A stretch of DNA of 37,363 bases, taken from assembly GCF_902762735.1 (NCBI RefSeq), contig NZ_CACWPP010000026.1:1-37363 (forward strand), given 5' to 3'. Positions 31,316 to 37,363 of this stretch are shown here, piece by piece. The position numbers and the translations under genes are program-made. A model generated the notes under the pieces. It searched no databases. It was given only the letters and a program-made list of their open reading frames with translations, and was not told the origin of the DNA. This DNA is from an uncultured Ruminococcus sp. Lineage in GTDB: Bacteria; Bacillota; Clostridia; Oscillospirales; Ruminococcaceae. Every line of letters starts with the position of its first letter. Position 1 is the stretch's first letter.

Positions 31316-32479
31316 TTACTGTAATTTAGCAAATTCAAATTCGCTGCTGACTGACCACATATCGCTCCTGACAGCGCCGATGCCGCTTTCTTTTACAACC
31401 ACCAGCGTGCCTTCAAAGCTGTCAGCAAGTTCAGTCAATTCTTCATTCATGTCGGCAGTACATGCAGAAAAGCACAGCATGGCTTTGCCCTTTTCGTTTA
31501 TGTTGTGGTCGGGCGTGCGTTTTTCTTTGGGATATGGCGTTATGCCTGCCAGACGTTCCTGCAGCAGTACCAGTGTGCCCTCGTCGGATATTTCTGCCAT
31601 TTCCCAGTTTCCGTCGATATAATAATTGAACTCACTTTCGTATCCCGACTTCACAAGCATGCTGAGCATGGCAAGCGAACCCTCGATGATAATATCCATC
31701 ATGGTGTAGCTTGTCAGATCGGGCGTTTGTGAACTTGGCAGATCTAGCCTGAACACCTGACTTGATGAAGTTACCTTCTCATCAAGTCTGACCATAAACT
31801 GGTCTTTTTTGGAGGACAGCTTCCAGTTGACCCTTTTGAGCGGGTCGCCGGGAACATATTCTCTGTGTTCATATCCGGGTACACCTGTCAGCGTGCTTGA
31901 GGTCTCATCGCTCTCCTCATCGCTGTCATCGAACGAGATCCTCTCCGAGACCGAGCGCAGCACTTCCGTCTGTGAACCTGTATCGGGTATTCTGGGCAGT
32001 ATATTCACCTTGCACTTTTTAGGCAGGCGCTTCATTTTAAAGCTGAGCAGACCAAGATAGTCACTTATCACTATCTTCTCCACCGAGATCTCACCGCCGC
32101 CGCACAGCAGGGCTTTCAGCGGTATGTCGATGCTGTCGCCGTGCAGTCCCGCGCATATCATCTTATATGTCAGCACATCGTCTTTAGATGCCACATTCGG
32201 CGTGACGGCAAGTGTTATCTCAATAAAACCTGTGGGCTGAAGAGCTGTTTTCTTAGTTATATCCAGTCTTGCAGAAAAATCTTCGCCCTTGTTGACGACC
32301 TTGCTTGAAAGAGACAGCGCAATATCTATCTGCGACCTTGTGCTGATCGCAGTTATAAGTGAGATCAGCAGTGCCAGCAGAAGAAGAAAAATTATGAAGA
32401 ACCCGCCGCTGCCGCTGACGAAATATGTCAGCACTATCGCAGTGAAAAAGCATATAGTAAAATATAGGATATTGTTCAT
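31316..32479 (-). CDS. DUF58-domain protein
   Basis: A 387-aa protein with two N-terminal membrane helices (about 4-40), a beta-rich part, and the DUF58 signature HREYVPGDPLKRVNWKLSSKK (about 205-225). The downstream part resembles a vWA-like fold. DUF58 proteins are regular partners of MoxR ATPases and are proposed to take part in cell-envelope protein maturation or stress. It starts 5 nt after the moxR stop, with GGAG inside that stretch, and is followed by the transglutaminase gene after 14 nt. Confidence 0.9.
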   Translation of the reverse strand: MNNILYFTICFFTAIVLTYFVSGSGGFFIIFLLLLALLISLITAISTRSQIDIALSLSSKVVNKGEDFSARLDITKKTALQPTGFIEITLAVTPNVASKDDVLTYKMICAGLHGDSIDIPLKALLCGGGEISVEKIVISDYLGLLSFKMKRLPKKCKVNILPRIPDTGSQTEVLRSVSERISFDDSDEESDETSSTLTGVPGYEHREYVPGDPLKRVNWKLSSKKDQFMVRLDEKVTSSSQVFRLDLPSSQTPDLTSYTMMDIIIEGSLAMLSMLVKSGYESEFNYYIDGNWEMAEISDEGTLVLLQERLAGITPYPKEKRTPDHNINEKGKAMLCFSACTADMNEELTELADSFEGTLVVVKESGIGAVRSDMWSVSSEFEFAKLQ

Positions 32480-32484
32480 TCACA

Positions 32485-33420
32485 TCACTCCGCAGTTGTG
32501 GGACTTTGTATCGTCATAGCAATAGCCGCCAGAGCATCGGCGTTGCTCTCAAAAGCAGACTTGCCCTTTGGTGAAAGCATCAGCCTGTGCGCCAGAACTT
32601 CGCCCATTATCGCCTTTACATCATCGGGCACAACGTAGTTCCTGCCCATGACAAAAGCGTATGCCTTTGACGCTCTCAGCAGTGCTATCGAGCCTCGTGG
32701 TGAAACGCCCAGCCTGATATACTCGCTGTTTCTTGTGGCGGTGACTATATCCAGGATATACCGCCTTATGCTGTGGGCAGTGCCGACCTTCTGCGCCTCT
32801 TCCATCAGCATAGCTATGTCATCAGTGGTCATCACCGCTCTCAGGTCTTTTGCAGACACAGCATTCTCGCCGTTTGTCATTATTTTCAGCTCGTCCTCGT
32901 AAGCGGGATAGCCCATGCTTATCTTCATTATAAATCTGTCCATCTGTGCTTCGGGCAGGTGGTAAGTACCGTATGTTTCAACGGGGTTCTGTGTAGCCAG
33001 CGTCATAAAAGGCGTGGGCAGTATATGCGTCACGCCGTCTATGGAGAGCTGATGCTCTTCCATTATCTCCAGCAGGCTTGACTGCGACTTAGGCGAAGCA
33101 CGGTTTATCTCGTCCGCCAGCAGGAAGTTGCACATAGCCGCGCCCTCTTTGTATTCCAGCTGTCTTGTCACCTGATTTATCATGGAAAATCCCACGATGT
33201 CCGAAGGCATAACGTCGGGGGTGAGCTGTATACGGTTGAACTTGCCGTCCACCGACCTTGCCAGCGCCGACACCAGCTGTGTCTTGCCCACACCCGGCAC
33301 GTCCTCTATCAGCACATGTCCGCCGCACAGCATGGCAGTGACGATCTTCAGCACCGTTGACTGCTTGCCGACTATGACCTTTTCTATGTTTGCTACCAAA
33401 GCCTCTATTTTTTTGTTCAT
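32485..33420 (-). CDS. moxR: MoxR-family AAA+ ATPase
   Basis: A 311-aa AAA+ ATPase. Walker A is DVPGVGKTQ (Lys46, Thr47), Walker B is LLADEINRA, sensor 1 lies in TLATQNP, and the MoxR arginine finger region is in LPEAQMDRF. The C-terminal lid contains GVSPRGSIAL. MoxR proteins act as chaperone-like ATPases for metal cofactor or vWA-protein assembly. I chose the ATG at 33420 because GGAGG lies 8 nt upstream and the alignment starts there. It is first in the four-gene operon down to 28699. Confidence 0.94.
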   Translation of the reverse strand: MNKKIEALVANIEKVIVGKQSTVLKIVTAMLCGGHVLIEDVPGVGKTQLVSALARSVDGKFNRIQLTPDVMPSDIVGFSMINQVTRQLEYKEGAAMCNFLLADEINRASPKSQSSLLEIMEEHQLSIDGVTHILPTPFMTLATQNPVETYGTYHLPEAQMDRFIMKISMGYPAYEDELKIMTNGENAVSAKDLRAVMTTDDIAMLMEEAQKVGTAHSIRRYILDIVTATRNSEYIRLGVSPRGSIALLRASKAYAFVMGRNYVVPDDVKAIMGEVLAHRLMLSPKGKSAFESNADALAAIAMTIQSPTTAE

Positions 33421-33460
33421 GATCTTATCCTCCATTTCGGAAAAATTATCCTTTAAATAT

Positions 33461-33489
33461 ATAATAGCACAACTTTCACCATAAAGCAA
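33461..33489 (-). promoter_or_regulatory. moxR operon promoter
   Basis: Minus strand: -35 TTGCTT (33484-33489), 17-bp spacer, -10 TATTAT (33461-33466), about 40 nt before the moxR start. Confidence 0.65.
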
Positions 33490-33644
33490 ATAGTTATAGC
33501 AAATCGGTCACTATGCTTTTGGGTTATATTGCGATTACAGGAATTTTTGTGACGTTATCCTGTCTTTTATAGTATCAGTGGTCACAACGAGAAAAATTCA
33601 TATTATATCGGTTTATTATACCATATTTTTTATGCGGTGTCAAC

Positions 33645-33671
33645 AAAAAACAGCCGATCTTACACGGCTGT
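33645..33671 (-). terminator. Terminator of the methyltransferase-NUDIX operon
   Basis: A 7-bp stem ACAGCCG/CGGCTGT (33650-33656 with 33665-33671), followed on the minus strand by TTTTTGTTG. Confidence 0.85.
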
Positions 33672-33687
33672 CTGAAATTTCTTTATC

Positions 33688-34152
33688 TTATTTTCTGATG
33701 ACCCGCCATTCGCCTTTTTCGACCACATACATAAATTCGCTGAGGTCTTTTTCGCACATTACTTCCATCAGTTCGCCAAAGTCATCCACCGTCGGCAGAC
33801 CGCCTATCTCGCTGATGTCTACCCAGTGCATCTCGCCCTCGTCGGAAGAGACAAGTTCGCCCGAAAACTTAGCGGCTTCAAACAGAAAAACTATATATCT
33901 CCCGTTTGCGTAGTCACCGTCTTTCAGCGGGAACTGCTTTACCCCGCAGATGCGCGGGTCAAGCACTGTCAGACCGGTTTCCTCCCGCATCTCGCGCACC
34001 ACAGCGTCCACCACCGATTCTCCCTGTTCGATATGTCCGCCTGGAAAAGTATATCCCGCCCAGCTTTTGCCGACCCTGTCCTGCATAAGCACCCTGTCAC
34101 CGTCGTGCAGCATGCACAGCACTGTCAGCTCGCATTCCTCAGTGCGTTTCAT
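33688..34152 (-). CDS. NUDIX hydrolase (MutT-like)
   Basis: A 154-aa pyrophosphohydrolase of nucleoside-diphosphate-linked substrates. The full Nudix box runs from Gly39 to Leu61: GHIEQGE then REMREETGL, with catalytic Glu57/Glu58. Bacillus 8-oxo-dGTP hydrolases have similar length and layout, so nucleotide-pool cleaning is plausible. Its ATG overlaps the stop of the methyltransferase gene (ATGA), so the two are translationally coupled. AAAGGTGAG lies upstream. Confidence 0.92.
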   Translation of the reverse strand: MKRTEECELTVLCMLHDGDRVLMQDRVGKSWAGYTFPGGHIEQGESVVDAVVREMREETGLTVLDPRICGVKQFPLKDGDYANGRYIVFLFEAAKFSGELVSSDEGEMHWVDISEIGGLPTVDDFGELMEVMCEKDLSEFMYVVEKGEWRVIRK

Positions 34153-35333
34153 TTTTTCTCACCTTTCCGTTCCAGCAGACAGACTGTCTCAATGCCCATC
34201 GTGTGCGGGAACATATCAACAGGCTGAATGTATGTAACTTTATAGCCCTCGCGCCTTAACGCCTTCAGGTCGCGTTCCAGCGTTTCTATCTTGCAGGAAA
34301 CGTAGACTATCTTCTGCGGTGACAGCCTGCCCGCACAGCCGATGAACTCCCTGCTCGCACCTGCACGCGGAGGATCCATTATCAGCACATCACAGCTTTC
34401 GCCCTTTGAAGCCAGCGCCTGCATGAATTTTCCCGCATCGTCATTGAAAAATTTTATGTTCTCAAGACCGTTCAGCTCGGCATTATTATGCGCATCTCTG
34501 CATGCAGACTTGTTAAGCTCCACGCCCGTGACCTCAGCGCCGTTCTTTGCGCATATGATGCCTATCGTGCCTGTGCCGCAGTATGCGTCTATCACCCGCA
34601 CTCCCTCAGAGATGCCTGCCGCTTCCACTGCACAGCTGTACAGCTTTTCGGTCTGCAAAGGGTTGACCTGATAGAATGATGCAGGCGATATGCGAAACCT
34701 GCACCCGCACAGCTCGTCCTCTATGTACCCCTTGCCGAACAGCGCGATGCTGCGCTCGCCCGTTGTAAGCGGCATACCATCGGGGCAGATGTTCTGAACT
34801 ATTGTCGTTATCTCAGGATGCGCTGCCCGCAAAGCCTTTACCAGATTGTTCTTTGCGGGCAGCATCGCACCCGCAGTCACCAGCACCAGCATGACCTGAC
34901 CCGTGCTTTGCGAAGTCCGTATCAGCGTGTGCCTGAGTATGCCGCGTCCTGTGCGTATATCATATGGTGATATTCGCATATCTTTCATCAGTTTTTTGAC
35001 GGTCCTTACGATCGGCGCGGCACATTTGTTTTCAAGAAAGCAGTCGTCAACAGCCACTATTTTCTGTCCCGATGACTGATACACCCCCGATATTATGCGC
35101 TTTGAGCGGTCAAGCCCGAAAATGTTCTGCACTTTGCAGCGGTAGTTGTAGGGGATTTCCATCGGCAGTATCTTATTTACGGGTGCGAATTTTGAAAGCA
35201 TGCGTTCGGCTTTCTGCTGTTTGCGTTCAAGCTGGTCTGCATACGGTTCGTCCAGCTGACAGCCTCCGCACCGCTTGAAACAGCGGCAGTGTTTTTCTCC
35301 TGTTTTTTTATCGGTAATTATCTTGTTGGACAT
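34149..35333 (-). CDS. RNA (uracil-5-)-methyltransferase, RumA/RlmD type
   Basis: A 394-aa SAM-dependent enzyme making 5-methyluridine in 23S rRNA or tRNA. Four N-terminal cysteines (16, 18, 22, 25) in HCRCFKRCGGCQ fit the iron-sulphur cluster of this family. SAM binding is in IDAYCGTGTIG, MDPPRAG is conserved, and the nucleophile is Cys347 in VYVSC. It has no N-terminal TRAM domain, so it is shorter than E. coli RlmD. Whether the target is U747, U1939 or both (as in Bacillus RlmCD) cannot be read here. GGAGG is 8 nt upstream of the ATG. Confidence 0.92.
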   Translation of the reverse strand: MSNKIITDKKTGEKHCRCFKRCGGCQLDEPYADQLERKQQKAERMLSKFAPVNKILPMEIPYNYRCKVQNIFGLDRSKRIISGVYQSSGQKIVAVDDCFLENKCAAPIVRTVKKLMKDMRISPYDIRTGRGILRHTLIRTSQSTGQVMLVLVTAGAMLPAKNNLVKALRAAHPEITTIVQNICPDGMPLTTGERSIALFGKGYIEDELCGCRFRISPASFYQVNPLQTEKLYSCAVEAAGISEGVRVIDAYCGTGTIGIICAKNGAEVTGVELNKSACRDAHNNAELNGLENIKFFNDDAGKFMQALASKGESCDVLIMDPPRAGASREFIGCAGRLSPQKIVYVSCKIETLERDLKALRREGYKVTYIQPVDMFPHTMGIETVCLLERKGEKK

Positions 35334-35363
35334 ATGGACAGCCTCCGAATAAGTTATTCGTTT

Positions 35364-35392
35364 ATTATACCACGATATTCTTCAATAATCAA
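35364..35392 (-). promoter_or_regulatory. Promoter of the methyltransferase-NUDIX operon
   Basis: Minus strand: -35 TTGATT (35387-35392), 17-bp spacer, -10 TATAAT (35364-35369), about 30 nt before the start. Confidence 0.75.
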
Positions 35393-35459
35393 GCTATAAA
35401 TTATTAAGAGCATGCTGTGGCACTTTCTTTGCCCATATATGTCAGGGAGAATTATCAAA

Positions 35460-35584
35460 TATGACTATCCCTTTAGCACACCAACTAAAAATGCGGTGAA
35501 CAAAAGGATAATTGAGCACCACACGCCAAGAACCTTAAGTTCTGTATAGCCGCTGTTTTTGTGGTGTGTCAGCGGGATAACCAC
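35460..35584 (+). mobile_element. MITE-like element copy, 125 bp (reference copy)
   Basis: It begins TATGACTATCCC and ends GCGGGATAACCAC. The termini form an imperfect inverted repeat of the type TATCCC-N5-CACACCA. It is flanked by exact 9-bp repeats ATTATCAAA (35451-35459 and 35585-35593). An internal palindrome, AAGAACCTTAAGTTCT, lies in the right half. It sits between the divergent methyltransferase operon and the CapA-like gene. No ORF. Confidence 0.88.
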
Positions 35585-35734
35585 ATTATCAAAACAGATC
35601 CGTGCTGTATTTTGGCATTATTCTCCTGCCGAATGTGTGAAATGGTATTCATAGCGCCATGACCGACATCGTTATGATCTTGCTTATCTCTTCACTTTGC
35701 GAAGATCGCTCCTCCGAAAATCAGCGGCAGGCTA

Positions 35735-35763
35735 TTGAAATCACAAAAATAATGTGCTATAAT
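35735..35763 (+). promoter_or_regulatory. Promoter of the CapA-like gene
   Basis: -35 TTGAAA (35735-35740), 17-bp spacer, -10 TATAAT (35758-35763), 39 nt before the start codon at 35803. Confidence 0.8.
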
Positions 35764-35802
35764 AAAGAGGTTGAATATCTCGATTGTGAATGGAGGACAA
35801 GT

Positions 35803-37059
35803 ATGCAGATAAAAAAACATCGGCTCACTGCGCTGCTTTGTGCAGTTGTAATGACTGCTATGACAGGCTGCGCGAGTCTGGGCGTGAGAGATACAGATGC
35901 CCTCGATAATGGTAAAGAACCACGCGGCGCGGCGGCTGGACCCGAGTCTGACGAAAAGGAAAAGACCACCACCCCCGAAGAGGACGTTCAGGCAGAGAAA
36001 ACGCCTATCGTCGAAGATAAGCCTTCTTACGTGGTATCACTGCTGTGTGCGGGCGATAACCTCGTGCATGACAACATCTATAACGAGGCGTGGCACAAGG
36101 GCGGCGACACCCACTATGATTTCAGCTACGCATATCAGTATGTTGAAAAATACCTGGACGGCACTGATATAGCGATATTAAATCAGGAAACGCTGGTGAC
36201 CGATGATTACGGTCCGTCAAGCTATCCGCTGTTTGCCACACCTACCGCCAACGGCGACCACATGGTAGATATTGGCTTCAATGTCATTTCCATGAGTAAT
36301 AACCATGTGCTGGATATGGGTCCCGATGGGCTTATAAGCAGCCTTGATTACTGGGACAGCAAGGGCGTGATCCATTACGGGGCTTACCGCGATGAAGCCG
36401 ACAGCGAGAATATCCGCACGATGGAGGTCAACGGCATAACCTTTGCTTTTCTGGGATATATGGAGCATACCAACGGTTTCTTCTTAGAGGAAGGTGACGC
36501 AGGCAAGGTGGTCTATCTGGATGAGGAAGATGTCATAGAAAGGCAGGTAAGGGCGGCTAATGAGCTGGCTGATGTGGTGGTAGTGAGCTGTCATTTCGGC
36601 ACTGAGATCTCAAATGAACTGAATGTGGTACAGATAGATATGGCACCCAAGCTGGTCGAATGGGGCGCTGACCTCATCATCGGCACACAGGCGCACACCA
36701 TCAGCACGTGTGAGTACATCGACAAACCCGAAGGCGGAAAGGCTTTCTGCTACTACGGTCTGGGCAACTTTATCTCGACAATGTACGATACAAAGTCGCC
36801 CGTAGGTCTGATAGGCAAGCTGAATGTCATCAAAGACCCCGAGAGCGGTTCTGTCAGCTTTGAGAATGTCAAGGCGATACCGATAATCTCCCACTTTGAA
36901 GCCGAAAGCTATGACGGCGACTGGTACAACTGTACCGAATATCCCTACAAAGACTACACAGATGAGCTTTTCGAGCGCAATTATATCGAGGGCTTCAACA
37001 GGCAGTGCGTTGAGGAATGCCTTGATTATATCCCCGACGAATTCCTCAGCATAGAGTAA
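35803..37059 (+). CDS. CapA-family (poly-gamma-glutamate type) lipoprotein
   Basis: A 418-aa exported lipoprotein. The signal peptide ends in a lipobox at MTGC (Cys23). A linker rich in Glu, Thr and Pro follows (about 28-75), then a CapA metallophosphatase-like domain (about 78-330). Landmarks are LLCAGDNLVHD, ILNQETLV, GFNVISMSNNHVLDMG, VVVSCHFG, IIGTQAHT and YYGLGNFIS. CapA acts with CapBC in poly-gamma-glutamate export, but no capBC is nearby; many stand-alone homologues are of unknown role in wall or polymer processing. GGAGG lies 7 nt before the ATG. It has its own promoter and terminator. Confidence 0.9.
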   Translation: MQIKKHRLTALLCAVVMTAMTGCASLGVRDTDALDNGKEPRGAAAGPESDEKEKTTTPEEDVQAEKTPIVEDKPSYVVSLLCAGDNLVHDNIYNEAWHKGGDTHYDFSYAYQYVEKYLDGTDIAILNQETLVTDDYGPSSYPLFATPTANGDHMVDIGFNVISMSNNHVLDMGPDGLISSLDYWDSKGVIHYGAYRDEADSENIRTMEVNGITFAFLGYMEHTNGFFLEEGDAGKVVYLDEEDVIERQVRAANELADVVVVSCHFGTEISNELNVVQIDMAPKLVEWGADLIIGTQAHTISTCEYIDKPEGGKAFCYYGLGNFISTMYDTKSPVGLIGKLNVIKDPESGSVSFENVKAIPIISHFEAESYDGDWYNCTEYPYKDYTDELFERNYIEGFNRQCVEECLDYIPDEFLSIE

Positions 37060-37073
37060 CATCATATAAACAA

Positions 37074-37107
37074 AAAAGTGTGCAGACAGCTTTGCCTGCA
37101 CACTTTT
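37074..37107 (+). terminator. Terminator of the CapA-like gene
   Basis: A 12-bp perfect stem (37074-37085 with 37096-37107) ending in TTTT. Confidence 0.88.
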
Positions 37108-37190
37108 AATTTATTATTTCTGTCCCGCTGACATGCCGCGCTGTATAGCTTTTCAGCGTGCGTTGACAATAGTTTGCAGTAAAATTTTTC

Positions 37191-37255
37191 GTGGTTATCC
37201 CGCTGACACACCACCAAAACGGCGGTTTTACAGAACTTAGAGTTCTTGGAGTATA
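37191..37255 (-). mobile_element. Partial or rearranged MITE-like copy near the window end
   Basis: It starts GTGGTTATCCCGCTGACACA and continues into CAGAACTTAGAGTTCTTGG, matching the reverse complement of the 35460-35584 copy. Similarity fades after about 60 bp. Near 37317-37334 CCCCTTTCACTTTAGCACGC vaguely resembles the other terminus. Nothing else is recognised between 37108 and the window end. Confidence 0.65.
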
Positions 37256-37363
37256 TTTTTCGCCCGAAACGAAATAGGTATATACGGTCATCAGGTATTT
37301 TTTTCATGGATAGACCCCTTTCACTTTAGCACGCTAATACAAAAGTTGACAAAGTTGACACAA

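Noticed and set aside
33547..33575. Plus-strand promoter TTGTGA-17-TAGTAT
   Set aside because: Spacing is good but hexamers are weak and no plus-strand gene follows; the NUDIX gene is on the other strand. A TTGTGAC/GTCACAA inverted pair here was also left as chance.

Overview
This 37.4 kb window looks like chromosome from a fibre-degrading, strictly fermentative gut Firmicute of the Ruminococcus type (Oscillospiraceae). That is an inference. It rests on a secreted dockerin protein (14494-15477), an alpha-xylosidase and an alpha-galactosidase, a pyruvate formate-lyase locus, a degenerate-GGDEF/EAL protein, and consensus sigma-70-type promoters with 17-bp spacers throughout. There are no CRISPR arrays, phage genes or transposase genes.

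Layout. 0.2-10 kb: NhaC-type antiporter, nrdR, coaBC with a GH36 alpha-galactosidase, cca with a VanZ-like protein, and a c-di-GMP phosphodiesterase. 10-11.6 kb: a two-gene polysaccharide-type ABC exporter on the minus strand. 11.8-13.6 kb: a short promoter-ORF-terminator leader unit, rtcB and a tiny basic protein. 13.6-19.9 kb: a GNAT gene, tRNA-Thr(GGU), the dockerin protein, a DUF445 protein, a membrane-anchored Mrr-like nuclease, a YqiA-like esterase without a standard start codon, and tyrA. 20.1-25.9 kb: the fermentation locus. 26-37 kb: GH31 alpha-xylosidase; a moxR-DUF58-transglutaminase operon; NUDIX with an RNA (uracil-5-)-methyltransferase; and a CapA-like lipoprotein.

The most notable system is the pyruvate formate-lyase. 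The 706-aa catalytic subunit has the Cys-Cys pair but stops just before the glycyl-radical domain. That domain is a separate 83-aa protein (23091-23342) with the RVSGYAV motif. Between them, overlapping the pflB stop, is a 75-aa protein that aligns without gaps to the start of the radical domain but has a three-cysteine segment and an acidic tail where the glycine loop should be. Two paralogous membrane proteins follow, then the activating enzyme pflA. This implies a split PFL with a divergent paralogue of its radical subunit.

The second theme is a family of short non-coding mobile elements (MITE-like, about 116-177 bp) with imperfect terminal inverted repeats and no coding capacity. Four copies (15682-15797, 17086-17262, 19934-20054, 35460-35584) have exact 9-bp target duplications. 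One (17086-17262) sits between the -10 box and the coding region of the Mrr-like gene and appears to build a new promoter at its far end. Two lie between a gene's stop codon and its terminator.
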